DNA of 64,000 nucleotides from Plotosus lineatus (GCA_024760905.1 CM045750.1:13854419-13918418), one strand, 5' to 3'; numbered from the stretch's first letter, positions 11,198 to 25,021 are shown. Numbers and translations: made by a program. Notes: generated by a model from the sequence alone, not told the origin.

Positions 11198-13410
11198 GTG
11201 CATGCATTCAGAGCTGGCGTAGCATATTCTGAGGGAGATCATCTACGGCATCTGCCCCTTTGTATGCGTGAGACCACAGTAGGACATTATTTGGCTGATG
11301 ATCACTTCAATTGATAGAGAAGCAAGTATATTCCATCCCTCCTTCCTCTGAGAGTTCAACCTATCAGTTCCCATGTGCTCCCGGTCAAGGATGGGTGAAT
11401 CTTGGATTCAAACTCACCATCTTCAGGATAACAGCAGCGCACAATGACAATGTGCCACTCAGAAGCAAATGTTGCTTCACGTTGCACATCACTTGTCCCA
11501 ATAGACATGCTCACTCACTCAACCTCGTCCTGTCTTTTATTCATGGACAATTCTGACAAAGACAATACCGGTTTACAGAAGAGCTTTGTGAGCTGGTGTT
11601 GATGAAGTGTCTTCTTAGTCAGCTTCTGTTTTGCTCCCTTTGTTTACAAGACAGTGAATTATATACACTGCTATGAATGTAGAGTTAAAAGCTGCACAAG
11701 AACTACAGAGCCCATAAGGGGACACAAGAAAAAATAAAATATTAGTTTCTCTTGTGCACCAGAGAAGAAACCAATATTTTTTCCCCTTCAGCGTAGGTTT
11801 CCTGAAGTGTAAGCAATGTATATAAATGGAAATACATGACTTAGTTGAGCTATATTTTAACTTTGAACTCACCTATAAAGACATTCCAGCCTTGCTTGTC
11901 CTTTATCACTGTTAGGTTATCGCTGAACGACCCTTAAAGTCTTGTGGTCTGTTTAGGCACAGGGGATACACCAGCCTTGCTCAGTCACCTGATCACCGGA
12001 TGACACTGCGCTCTTTATATGCGAGTCCGAGGTGAAAATGCAGCTCAATTAAGTCAAGTGTTTCCATTACATATACATGGATTATAGTTTTTCGTTTCCC
12101 CTTACGGGCTTCGTAACTGACTGAATTTGGGGGATTATAAAAAAAAAAAAATTACAATAATCCACTGCTGATAATGTCAGATGTTGATCTATTAATGTTT
12201 AAATATATAATTGCTACACAGTATGTGAAACTTAAATTCTGTACTTGTGAAATTAGAAACTCCAAAATCTCTGACAGCTGCCAGGCATTATGTATTAAGC
12301 AGAGGTTGCAGCAAACAAAGGCATATTGCAGTAGACTGAGAGGAAGAATATGCTGGAAATGCAGTTTAACATTTCAAACTTGACTGGTTGATAACATATG
12401 TAATGCATTTATATTACAATAGACCCCCGTTTTTCGCGAGGGTTCGGTTTCGGCCCTTCTCGCGGATCAAGAAATTCCACGAGTTATTTACCCGGAAGTA
12501 AAACTCTATGTATCATATGTGAGGCGCTCCACTGGAAGTAGGCGCTTGTCGCACAGACCACTTTTGAGATAAAGGCCAGAAAAGTTAAAATGGTCCATTT
12601 TATCGAAATTTGGATTTTTGCATAAACTATTAAAACAAGTATTCAACTATCACTTGCTCACGTGAAATCGACTAAAACTCACTAAAAATGTAACTCAGTA
12701 AAAAAAAAAACATTACATTTTTCTGATGAGTACCTTCATAGAACTAGATAAAAACAGTATCAAACTTACTGGTTTTCGTTGCAATTATTCACCGAGTTCG
12801 GTACAAGACACACTATAATCCATACACCAGAAGAACGGCCGTGAAGTAGTCTCTCCATTTTGGATACTGTTTTGATATTAAAATGCCATTTCAGCGAATA
12901 AAATAAAGGTTATAAAGACGATATGCACGTACACAATGCAGGCTAGTTGCTAACGAAGATCTGAAACGAACACACTGATTGGTCAGCTCGGGCTTGCACA
13001 CGCGCAGTGCCTGTCACACGTTAACTTCCGGTTTACTTCCTGACACTAGTTTACCCATGCGGAATAATATCTCCGACTTTGTCTTCAATAATAGTCATTA
13101 AGTTTGTTTATAAGATTGTGAATACACATGCTTTCTGGAAAAGGAGAGTGAAATGTCATCTGTGATGTCTAGCAGCATTAGTATCGATGTTAAATTCAAC
13201 GCGAGAATTCGGCTTTGAAGATGCCGGAATGCTTGGTGTTCTTGAAGATTCTCTGCATGCAAAATTGGAATATGGAATTGTTTTGATTATTTGATTTGTG
13301 TGTAATCTTGTCTGAACTGGACATGCTGGATCGTGGGTTGGTTTTGTACGAAAATTGGTCAAGACCTGAAAAATACTTAAATGTTTCATTCCTTTTCCAT
13401 ATAAACAAAC

Positions 13411-13437
13411 TGATGATGATGATGATGATGATGATGA
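13411..13437. repeat. (GAT)n microsatellite
   Basis: Nine GAT units, followed by looser GAT-rich sequence to about 13580. Confidence 0.9.
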
Positions 13438-14046
13438 CGGTGATGCCAACTGTGTTGATGAAGATTTTGATGTTGATAAAGAAGAGGCATCTGTTAATAA
13501 ACGTGTGCATGAGTTGTGTTGATGGTGAGGATATAGATGAAGATGATGATGCTGAGGACGGAGTTGATGAAGCTTACTTTGTATAAAGAGATCAGAGAGT
13601 TTTGTTATATAGTTTTCTTATATATATAATTTTCTTAATTTCAGTGTGATTGTTTGAACCTGACAATGTTTTTTTTTTTCAATCAGTATCATTTGAAGGC
13701 ATTTGAACCTTTATATAATGGTTGAAAAGATACAGACTGATCTTACTGAAATAAACAGAAATGAAAAAAATAATTAGTCGTTTTTTTTGTTTTGTTCATT
13801 TTTTGGGGGTCACCATGGTGACTGATGGGTTAAAAAAGGGGGTGTCAGATTAAAATGAGGATGATTTCTCTTATCATCTCTTCCTAAAATTCTTCCTAGA
13901 CATGTTTTCTAAAAGTTTATATGGCTGAGGTGCATAAAAATGTTTGGTTGCTAAGGACGAATGATCTTGGAAGAAGTGCAATCTTTGTGCTCATTTTTCT
14001 CTAAAACGTCTTTTGAAATTTTTAGTTGAATGCCGACACAAGAAAT

Positions 14047-15057
14047 TAGGGATGTCATTGATAATCGGAATATATCGCCGATATAATTATGTCGATCTAT
14101 AATCGATACCTATAAAAGGGATATCGCTACTTCTAAAGTTATAGCTTCCTGTGTTCATGACAGTGTCTGTAGTAAATGCCATTTTCAATGACACCACTAG
14201 TAAATGGTACGTCCCACCTCTCTGTATGGTAAATGGTACGTCCCGCCTCTCTGTATGGTAAATGGTACGTCCCGCCTCTCTGTATGGTAAATGGTACGTC
14301 CCGCCTCTCTGTATGGTAAATGGTACGTCCCACCTCTCTGTATGGTAAATGGTACGTCCCGCCTCTCTGTATGGTAAATGGTACGTCCCACCTCTCTGTA
14401 TGGTAAATGGTACGTCCCGCCTCTCTGTATAGTAAATAGTACGTCCCGCCTTTCTGTATGGTAAATGGTACGTCCCGCCTCTCTGTATGGTAAATGGTAC
14501 GTCCCGCCTCTCTGTATGGTAAATGGTACGTTCCGCCTCTCTGTATGGTAAATGGTACGTCCCGCCTCTCTGTATGGTAAATGGTACGTCCCTGCTTCTA
14601 GTATGCCATCAGAGCGTGTGTTCTCAACAGCGGGGAACATTTTGAACAAGAAAATCACCGGATAATGCAGATATGTGCATCTTCTTGCATCATAATTATG
14701 AATTGTAAAAATGCATATCTCTTAAACTTCTCAATTAATAAGTGTTTGTAGAATAGAAACAACTTGCTTGAAATTAACTAGTAAACAAGTGTTTATAGAT
14801 TTGTAAAATACAAAAAGGTGTTAATTAAAATCTTGTCTGTGGAAAACTATTCCCTGCCTTTTATTTCAGCTTTGGCTTTAGTAATTGGTCACTTTATTAT
14901 AAAATATTCAATGCATTATACAAACTACTGTAATATCTTAGTCTGTTCTATTTAATGCATTTATGGAACAGTACAGCAATATTCTAATGTATCCACACAT
15001 CGGAAATTTTTTTATCAATATATCGATCCCAATAATAGCTTTCCAATGACACCCCTA
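14047..15057. mobile_element. hAT element with internal minisatellite (1011 bp)
   Basis: Flanked by an exact 8-bp duplication CAAGAAAT (14039-14046 and 15058-15065). Ends are TAGGGATGTCATTG and CAATGACACCCCTA, an inverted pair with one mismatch. Just after the minisatellite, plus-strand sequence reads MPSERVFSTAGNILNKKITG, the conserved C-terminal dimerisation motif of hAT transposases, followed by a stop. It is therefore an internally deleted hAT derivative whose middle was replaced by a 29-bp tandem repeat. Confidence 0.9.
14199..14591. repeat. 29-bp minisatellite, about 13-14 units
   Basis: Tandem units containing GGTAAATGGTACGTCCCGCC then TCTCTGTAT, differing mostly at one C/T position (CCGCC or CCACC). 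The unit is not a multiple of 3 and has no stop on the minus strand in any frame, so three units (87 bp) make an apparent 29-residue protein repeat. I treat that reading frame as an artefact. Confidence 0.95.
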
Positions 15058-15611
15058 CAAGAAATGGCATAGCTCGGTCAGTTTTCAAGGTATTGACAAA
15101 CATTTTGCTGCATTTTGCATCTTTGGGCGTCCTCTATCCTCTATCTGTGTAAAAAGCTCATTTTTGGACCCAAGAGCCTACTTTCGGTGGAGTGGCTCAC
15201 ACATTACATGCGCAAATTACTAACGTGGAAGTAAAACGTATGATATTACATGCGCTAAAATATGCGTCTTGTGTACTGAGGGTGAGCCGCCTGAAACATG
15301 TTGCTAATAAGAGAAATCAGAGGAGAATGATCTGACAGGAAGTCCAGAGTACCTCAGAGAAGGTTTGATTTTCTGTGAGAGCATACTCTGCGTGTTGTGG
15401 TTGCAGCTCATCACTAAAACACCTTTTCTTCTTCTTCTCTTTTAATTTCCTGTGTTCTGATGTTGGTTATCCCTCCTCATGCTTTGCTGATTTTGTCTCT
15501 GCCTGCTGGTGACCGTATGTGGCACGGCTCGGGACCCAGTGATATGAGTGATACGTGCCCTCCTGCTTGCTGTGGACTGCAGTCAATGTCTGGGATATCT
15601 GGGATTACATT

Positions 15612-15670
15612 TACTTTCAATTAAATTCAGTTTTATTTGTGTCGCACAAATCAGAAAGTAGCTTTACATC
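15612..15670 (-). repeat. L2-type LINE 3' end scrap
   Basis: TTCAATTAAATTCAGTTTTA followed by TTTGTGTCGCACAAAT is the reverse complement of the typical fish L2 terminus (compare 53330-53395). Confidence 0.5.
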
Positions 15671-16120
15671 GTAAATTAACATGATAAAGAATTTAAATGA
15701 ATTATTTTAAATCTTAGAAACCCCTAAAGAACAAGCCTGTCAGTGCTGTCAATTACTCTAAATTACTCGTAGACGCAACTCACACACAAGTGATCTTCTC
15801 CAAAAGTACAAGTGAGTTTTATTTAGAAGGAAATGAATAAATTCTAATATTTTCAGAAGTCGGTCAATTTCGGGGTTGATGATCCGTTTTCGCAATCTTG
15901 ATGAAAAATTTTGGACCTGCTTAAAATTTGGTGCGAAATGAGAATGGGTGAATTCCAGTTTCAATTATTAGATACTATCAGGGCTTTAAAATGAAGCCAG
16001 TGGGAATTCCGGCTACTGGAGTCCTATGAACCTCCATTTCCACTTTCGCTTTATAAAGAAAAGAATCGGCATATTTCCTACACACAAAGTACCTCTTGCC
16101 ATCTCACACATGTATTATGC

Positions 16121-16462
16121 ATTCATTCATGTTCTGAACCGTGTAATACTAATTAGGGTCGCGGGGAGGCTGGCGCCAATCTCAGCTGACTCCGGGCAAG
16201 GGTAGAGTACACCATGGACAGCTTGCCGGCAGGGTAAAAACACGCTGATGGCTATACAGCTACTCTTGATAAAAATCAGCAATGGTTCTTTTACATGACC
16301 CTCACACCATAGACGGTGAGAGACATGGCCGACCTTTGATAACTCAGTTAGCTGCACTGGGGAGGGGGGGAGGGGGGCAATAGTGACAACTGTTGATGGT
16401 GAGGCTTGAACTCCGAACCTTGGGGTCGGAAATCCAGCACCTTACCACCGAGCAACCACTGC
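16121..16462 (-). mobile_element. SINE-A copy 5
   Basis: Reverse-oriented full SINE-A: tail CATTCATTCATGTTCTGAAC at left, head GCAGTGGTTGCTCGGTGG (reverse complement) at right. It shares the subtype marker ATTTCCGACCCCAAGGTT with copy 8 and also shares flanking sequence with it. Confidence 0.85.
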
Positions 16463-17353
16463 ATACATAATAAAAAGTAATTAATAAAATGAAAATTATT
16501 TTAAGTGATGTATTATATTATAAAAAAATAACATTAAATCTAAATATAAAGGGTTGTTCTGGTATCAGTGTACTTGCTGCTCAAATTGTTGTTCACAACA
16601 GACGGAACATGCTGGAAAAGGGATGTTCCTCATCAGCGTGAGTTGTAAAACTGATCTAGTCTGTTACGAACATACAAAACTGATAATAATTCCCTGTGTG
16701 TAATTATTGAAAACGTCTTCCAGGTAATTATGCTCCGACCTGACTTGGTATAAACACATCGTGATGGAAGGCACAGGTTTTTACACGCAGCTCTGTGCTC
16801 CACTATCTCAAACACATGTGTGGGTCGGGCTTCAGAGTTTTAGCAAATTACTCTTTTTTTCTGGTCTATCAGGTTCACATACTGCATTTCACATAATATG
16901 TGACTGAATATGTGATTATGTCTGTTATCAGTTCAGTCTGGATGAATATAGTTTCCTATTTTCCAGCTCACAGGCTTAGTATCTCATATTCACCTGTTCT
17001 AGATCTCGTTTTGGTTCTGTACCTTAACAATAACAATAACGACATGGCGAGACCGCGGGAACGATCTTGTCCATGTGTGACAACTTGGCAGCGCAACACC
17101 GATTGGTAGAAAGAGAACATATCTGAGATCAAGTGCTAGGAAATAGAAGAAGGGGTACGATTTCAAGAAAAAGAATAAACATATAAAAGAAAAACAGTGT
17201 ATTTCATATGCCTGGTAAATAAATGGACCAATTTCAAACCTGTTTACATGATGGATTAAAGCAAATAATCTAATCTAATCTAATCTAATATAATATAATA
17301 TAATATAATCATAAATAAAAAATCAAGTCATGCTTGCTTTATATTCATTCATC

Positions 17354-17375
17354 AAAAAAAAAAAAAAAAAAAAAA
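17354..17375. repeat. poly-A tract
   Basis: 22 consecutive A; not clearly attached to an element. Confidence 0.9.
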
Positions 17376-17400
17376 TCACAATGACCATCTGTCACAGATA

Positions 17401-17868
17401 CAGGGATCCCTCGTTACTTCGTGCTTCAATTCATGCGGCTTCAGTGTATCGGATTTATTTTATTTTTTTTAAATATTCATTGAATTAAAAAATAAGGAAA
17501 TTAGGGAAGAATAGGGGAAAAGTTAAGAAAAATTCTGCAAAAACAAGGCCAGTTATGCAATAAAAGCCCAAATAAACAAAAACAAAAAAAACAACCCAAA
17601 ACCCCCCAACAAAACTTTTTACATTTTTATGTAAGGTGCGCATCTGTGTATGTGTGTGTATTTATATTTTATTTACATCTTATGCATTATTTTTGAATGT
17701 TCAATTGTTATTATAAGCATATATAGCGTTTAATATGTATTTATTGATATTATATACACATATACATGTACATATACGTCACTCAGGAGTGTTGAGCCAA
17801 CTTTGCGGGAATCAGCGGTCGCAGGGGGTATCTCAGTCCGAATTAACCGCGGAAAGTGAGGGATCCCC
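17401..17868. mobile_element. Tigger-like element T4, copy a
   Basis: Starts CAGGGATCCCTCGTTACTTC after TA; ends GCGGAAAGTGAGGGATCCCC, the inverted counterpart. The inside is A-rich with no coding remnant seen. The exact right border is blurred by an adjoining TA tract. Confidence 0.75.
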
Positions 17869-18560
17869 ATATATATATATATATGTGGCGTGACTAGATT
17901 TTTAATTACACATTACTATTGAATTTCTATTGCATAACACTGATCCTGCATAAAGTTTCAAAGCAGTTTTCCACACTTTCTATCTGCGTCTCACATGCAC
18001 ACGAACTCACTGATCCTTTTTTTTTAGTTGCTGCTCTTACTTTGTCTGCTCTCGGTATCTCATTTACGTAGTAGATAAATCAGAGTGACGTGCTTCAGTG
18101 AATAAGTCCATCTAATTAATATTATTATTTCCTGTTCACACTCAAAACTTAGTCATGAGAAAGCAAAAGCATTCCATCACAACATGCCACCATGTTGCGG
18201 TCCCTGGCTGAACGTGAAACACACATAATGTGGTGGGAATCTTCGAGGTTTTCAGCATGTGCCCTGCTGCTCAAAGCCTGGCTCTGTCTCGTCAGTGAAC
18301 GCGAGTTTGAAATGTGAGTGAGATTTCATGATGAAACTATACAGAGTTTCTAATGCCTTTTGACATGAACTCAAAGACAAGACTGAAAGAGAGAGTGAGC
18401 GGAAAATGAGATTGAACCTGCAGTAGAAACGGGAAAATAGTGCATAAAAGATGAGAATTGAGTCAGAAAATAAAAATAAAACCAGTTTCCTCTGGAAAAA
18501 AAGAAAAAAAAATGGTGTGTTTGCTCTCCGATAGCCGCTTGTGTTTGTGCACTGTGTTCA

Positions 18561-20017
<1,457 letters not shown>

Positions 20018-20188
20018 TTAGAAAATTATTGGGATAGAATACAAAAAAATTTACAAGAAACGACAAAAAAAAAAAATCACATTTTAATGTTGATAATGTT
20101 TACACATATGTAAATATGGATATATAAAGGTGGATATTCTAACTTTCAACTAAAAAAGTAGTCAAATCACCTGTAATTAACAGAAATA

Positions 20189-20979
20189 CAGTGATACCTC
20201 AGCTCACGAACATAATTGGTTCCCAGAAAGTGTGTGTAAGGCGAAAAGTTCGTCTTCCGAACATTTATTTCCCATAAGAAACCATTAAAATGAGAATAAT
20301 CCGTTCCCAGGTCCCCATAAAACATAATTTTCTACTAAATAAGCCTTAAAACTACACAAAAATATACCTTATTTTATGTATAATAAATGTGCTATTGTAT
20401 TGTAATTAAAGAAATAAACTGTACTGTATAATAAAGTGGTTTTATTTACCTTTGTGATGGTAGTTGATGGCTTGATGGAATGGAGTGGGAGGAGGAGGAG
20501 GGAGGGAGGGACTTACTGTTTGGAAGGAGAGTTTGGAAACGCCTACTGTTTGGAAACACCCTTAGCCACACACGCACCCTTAATAGCTTCCTTGTTCTTA
20601 AGGATGGGAGCAATGGTAGACTTAGCGTACTGGTACTGGGACGCTGAGTCACACAAACGCACACCTCGTTCGTGTTTTTCAATGATCTCCGCCTGTGGTG
20701 GGTCTTTTTCGGTCCCATAATAGCAAAAGTACACTCAATATGGTCCAAAATGTCTATCAAACACAAACCACTTCCGCATTCAAAGAAAGGTGGTGACGAA
20801 CTGTGACGCCGTGAGCGTGCGTCAGCTTCTCGTGGCCGCCACCGTGGCGCTGTTCGACCGCGTGGTTTGATTCGTCCGCCGAAAACTAGTTCGTCAGCAG
20901 AGACTATCTGCTCGCAAATTTAATGTTCTTGAGGCGAAAAGTTCGTGAGCTTAAGCGTTCGTCAGCGGAGGTTTTACTG
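20189..20979 (-). mobile_element. Tigger-like element T1, copy b (791 bp)
   Basis: Same length as copy a, with only about 15-20 substitutions and no indels by eye. Flanking TA at 20187-20188 and 20980-20981. Left end CAGTGATACCTCAGCTCACG, right end inverted CAGTAAAACCTCCGCTGACG. It carries the same antisense helix-turn-helix remnant (20543-20734). Confidence 0.9.
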
Positions 20980-21252
20980 TACAACCGTAACCGCAGACCT
21001 AATTTAAAAAACTGTTTTACCGACACACAGGCAATACGGTCTAAAAATTTCAATATGTCCTGGGAGGGTCTGTCTCCAAAATGCAGGTTAACTTATTTCA
21101 CATCCAAATTATGAGCCCAAGTATTCCGTAGCGAACTGGGTCTGCACCCAGAAAATTCTTGCGTACTAACAGTAACTCAGTAAGCAAATGCAAAGCTTTA
21201 ATATGAAATGATCATATCTTGTCTCTAAACCTTGTGATAAAACTTTTGTATA

Positions 21253-21759
21253 CAGGGATCCCTCACTTTCCACGATTAATGGAGACCAAGACCCCCTTGC
21301 GACTGCCGATTTCCGCAAAGTAGGATTGACCCCCCCCCCCCTTCCTGACTGACATATACGCACATGTATATGTGTATATAATATCAATAAATACATATTC
21401 AATGCTATAAATGCTTATAATAACAATTAAACATTCAAAAATAATGCATAAGATGTAAATAAAATATAAATACACACACATACACAGGTGCGCGCACTCA
21501 GACGCGCACCTCACATAAAAATGTAAGTAGTTTTGTTGGGGGGTTTTGGGTTGGGTTTTTTTGTTGTTGTTGCTGTTGTTGTTGTTTTTGTTTGCTTGGG
21601 GTTTTTTTTTTTTTGCATTATAAGCCTTGTTTTGCAGCATTTTCCTTAACTTTTCCCCTATTTTTCCTGAAATTTTTTTTTTTTCAATGAATATTCCTGA
21701 AAAACCCGCGATGCACTGAAGCCGCAGAAACTGAAGCACGAAGTAGAGAGGGATCGCTG
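21253..21759. mobile_element. Tigger-like element T4, copy b (507 bp)
   Basis: Inverted relative to the copy at 17401: left end CAGGGATCCCTCACTTTCCA, right end GAGAGGGATCGCTG, TA on both sides. The inside includes a C run and a GTT/GTTT-rich stretch. Confidence 0.8.
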
Positions 21760-22109
21760 TATATCAATTCACTTCGGACATTGTGGGATTAATCGGCTGC
21801 TGCCTCCAGTGTTTTCTCTAACAGCAAAGGGCCACATCCAATGTGTACCTCAGTTCATGCATAAACACTGCTCTTGATACACGAATTAATTTATTGTTTT
21901 CACACACCCGTTCATGACTGTGGAAAAGTTGAGGGTTACTAAAGAAATATGTTTCGATGAAAATATTAAATTGATCAGAAAGTCAGCCTAAAGGTGAATG
22001 GCTGGATTTTTAAAGCAATGTCTGCATCGGTGTACGAAGGCCCATTTTCAGCAACTAGCAACTATTCCAATCATCATGTTAAAAGCTTATCATGTTATTT
22101 TATCATTCA

Positions 22110-22290
22110 TTCATTTTCTGAACCGCTTAATCCTAATTTGGGTCGTGGGGAGGCTGGCGCCCATCTCAACCGACTCCAGGCGAGAGCAGAGTACACCAGC
22201 TACTCTTGTCCAAAGTCAGCAATGGTTCTTTTACACCTCTCACCATAGACAGTGAGAGACATGGTCGGCCATTGATGACCCAGTAAGCTG
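22110..22290 (-). mobile_element. SINE-A tail fragment
   Basis: CATTCATTTTCTGAACCGCT, then CCTAATTTGGGTCGTGGGGA and the ACAGTGAGAGACATGG body; the tRNA-like head is missing. Confidence 0.75.
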
Positions 22291-22448
22291 CATGTTATTT
22301 TATCAGGTTAAAAATAATAATTACAAAACCATTTTGTAATTATATCAGTACAGAAGAAAACTGTTCTGATTAAAGAACATATAAAATGTTCTTCATTATA
22401 TTGTTGAGTATCTGGAGAATCAACATTTGCGGATTTGATTACAGCCCA

Positions 22449-22734
22449 CGTAAGATGTTTTGGAGACAAAGTCAGAGAGGCTAGATTGAGATGGTTTGGA
22501 CATGTACAGAGGAGGGATAGTGAGTATATTGGCAGTAGGATGCTGAGGTTGGAACTACCAGGCAGAAGGCCTCGAGGAAGACCGAAGAAGAGATTTATGG
22601 ATGTGGTGAAGGAAGACATGAAGGTCGTTGGAGTCAGAAAAGAAGATGCGGAGGACAGGGTGAGGTGGAGGCGGATGATTTGCTGTGGCGACCCCTGAAG
22701 GGAGCAGCCGAAAGTAAAAGAAGAAGAAGAAGAA
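22449..22734 (+). mobile_element. RTE-type LINE copy A (3' fragment)
   Basis: Encodes the C-terminal LRWFGHVQRRDSEYIGSRML and GRRPRGRPKKRFMDV segment, then the 3' UTR TGCTGTGGCGACCCCTGAAG and a GAA-repeat tail. Flanked by GATTACAGCCCA / GATTACAACCCA (22437-22448, 22735-22746), probably a target duplication with one mismatch; the 5' junction is uncertain by a few bases. Confidence 0.85.
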
Positions 22735-22970
22735 GATTACAACCCAAAGTGGACAGAAAAAATCTTTCTTCTGAAGTTCATAAATGTATATTTATTCTCA
22801 GTAATGAAGGCTAATCAGTGTGAAACACTTTCAAAAAACTGAAGATCTCATACAGTGGTGTGTACTACTCCTGTCACACAACAGCAGAAACTGGCTCTCA
22901 CCAGGACAGAAAGGGAAGCCTGAGGCCCCGGTGTACAACTTAGTACATTAAGCATCGCAAGTTTGAGAAA

Positions 22971-23325
22971 TGGCGGCACAGTGGCGTAGTGATGAGCACG
23001 TCCGCCTCACAGCAAGAAGGTCCTGGGTTTGATTCTAAGCTCGGGAATTTCTATGTGGGGTTTGCATGTTCTCCCCGTGCTTATGCGGGTTTCCTCCAGG
23101 CACTCCAGTTTCCTCCCACAGTCCAAAAACATGCAAAGTAGGTTAACTGGTTGTTCCAAATAGCCCCAAGGTGTGAGTATGAGTATGAAAGGTTCTGTGA
23201 GTGTCGGCCCTGAAGTGGTCTGGTGAGCTGTCCTTCGCCCTTGCCCAGAGTCGACTGAGATGAGCCTCCCCGTGCCCTATTTGCGATTAAGCAGCTCAGA
23301 ACATGAATGAATGAATGAATGAATG
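22971..23325 (+). mobile_element. V-SINE / DANA-like SINE
   Basis: Flanked by an exact 12-bp duplication AAGTTTGAGAAA (22959-22970, 23326-23337). Typical V-SINE parts: GCGGCACAGTGGCGTAGTG head, GCCTCACAGCAAGAAGGTCC, GGGTTTGCATGTTCTCCCCG, GGTTTCCTCCAGGCACTCCA, AGTCCAAAAACATGC, and a GAATGAATGAATG tail. Confidence 0.9.
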
Positions 23326-23851
23326 AAGTTTGAGAAAAGGATGCCTGACAGGTCCTCAACTGGCAGATTCTTTAAATAAAAAAGACAAAGATCCAGAACT
23401 GCAGTCTCAACTTCAACGGTGAAGTGGTGAGTCCTGGATGCCAAACTTCTAGACAAAGTTGGGAAGAAAAAGCCATATCTGAGACAGGTCAATAAAAGGA
23501 AAAGATTAGGATGGACAAAAACAGAAAATTGCTTTGGCGATGGTAAAGTGGAGGACTTGTACAGGGCATAAAGGGAAATTAAGCAAGGAAGGCGATCACT
23601 CCATTTTCTAGCTCCATGCGTTACCCCATGAACGTCACTCGTTTGGAGACACTTTCCTCCTCCAACAGAAGAATGAACCAAAACATTCCAAACTACGCAA
23701 GGACTATATAAAGAAGCCTCCATAAATTGACAGCTAGAATGATAAAGGTTTGGTAAGAGCTGCAAATAATCAATCATTTTAATCAAAGTAAAGTCTGAAG
23801 AAACAAAATCTTTCAAGTACAATTTATTTGTTCCCTTCATGGCATTTGGCA

Positions 23852-24028
23852 GAAACCTTTATCCAGAGCAAGTTACATTTTCCCCCATTTAATACAACTG
23901 AGCAATTGAGAATTAAGGGCCGTGCTCAAGGTTCCAACAGCGGCAGCCTAGTGTTGCTTGTACTCGAACCACCAACCTTTGGATCAGTTACCCATTACCT
24001 CATCCACTGAGCCACCACTGCCCTCAGT
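23852..24028. repeat. common fish dispersed repeat
   Basis: Sequence such as CCTTTATCCAGAGCAAGTTA and GAACCACCAACCTTTGGATC followed by CATCCACTGAGCCACCACTG resembles a repeat seen very widely in fish genomes. I cannot name the family with certainty. Confidence 0.4.
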
Positions 24029-24523
24029 AGATACCTGGATTTTATTTCTTATTTATCTTGCAACTCATTTGAAAATCAAAAAGTTTCTGGGTCCCGAATT
24101 TTTGAACAGCAGGGTATATATACATGAATCTTGTACATGGATATACAGTGAGTGCAGAACATTAATATCGAGCGCACAGAATGTGCTAGAAATTTTGGAT
24201 ATTCAGATGTTTATTTAACTTACAGCATTTGAAGGATAATACAACATAGGGACACCAGACAGTAGGAAAAAAATGTAAATATGAAATATGGTAACAATTT
24301 AACATACAACATATTAAATAAAATTAAAAATTAAATAAACAGTAGTGCATAATGACCTATATTAATTAATTCACTGTATCTTACTAAAACGTTAGAGAGA
24401 AGAGGAAAGGGATGAAGAGAGAAGAGGAAAGGCATGAGTCTAGGACTGAAAGTAGGGACTTTGAATGTTGGAACTATGACAGGAAAAGGTAGAGATTTGG
24501 CTGACATGATGTAGAGGAGGAAG

Positions 24524-25021
24524 GTGGACATACTGTGTGTTCAGGAGACCAGGTGGGAAGGTAGCAAGGCTAGAGGCTTAGGAGCAGGGTTTAAGCTGTT
24601 TTTTCATGGTGTGGATGGGAAGAGAAATGGAGTAGGAGTCATCTTGAAGGAGGGGTTTGTCAGGAATGTTCTAGAAGTGAAAAGAGTGTCAGACAGAGTG
24701 ATGAGTCTCAAGTTAGGAATTGAAGGTGTGATGTTCAATGTTGTTAGTGCTTATGCCCCACAGGCAGAATGTGAGCGAGAAGAGAAGGAGAGATTCCGGA
24801 GTGAGTTAGATGAAGTGATGCAGAGTACCCCCAGAGGTGAAAGAGTGGTCATTGGGGCAGACTTCAATGGACATGTTGGTGCAGGAAACAGAGGGGACGA
24901 GGAAGTGATGGGTAGGTTTGGTATCCAGGACAGGAACGCAGAAGGACATGTTGGTAGATTTTGCAAAAAGGATGGAAATGGCTGTGGTGAATACTTTCTT
25001 CCAGAAGAGAGAGGAGCATAG
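24524..25021 (+). pseudogene. RTE endonuclease domain (copy B)
   Basis: Reads MDILCVQETRWEGSKARGLG, with GAGFKLFFHGVDGKRNGVGV, NVVSAYAPQAE and VVIGADFNGHVGAGNRGDEE. QETRW, SAYAP and DFNGH are catalytic-core motifs of apurinic-type endonucleases that nick target DNA in LINE retrotransposition. The frame breaks near 25020 before the QVDYI-like segment. Homologous sequences are often annotated as craniofacial development protein 2-like; this is retrotransposon-derived. Confidence 0.85.

Noticed and set aside
14199..14591. CRISPR-like array of 29-bp repeats
   Set aside because: Repeats are directly tandem with no spacers, and the genome is a vertebrate; it is a minisatellite.
14197..14658. A 153-residue minus-strand reading frame with a 29-residue repeat (GRTIYHTERRDVPFTIQRGG...)
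   Set aside because: It is a translation of the 29-bp minisatellite, open in all three frames on that strand; no splice or start context, inside a hAT element.
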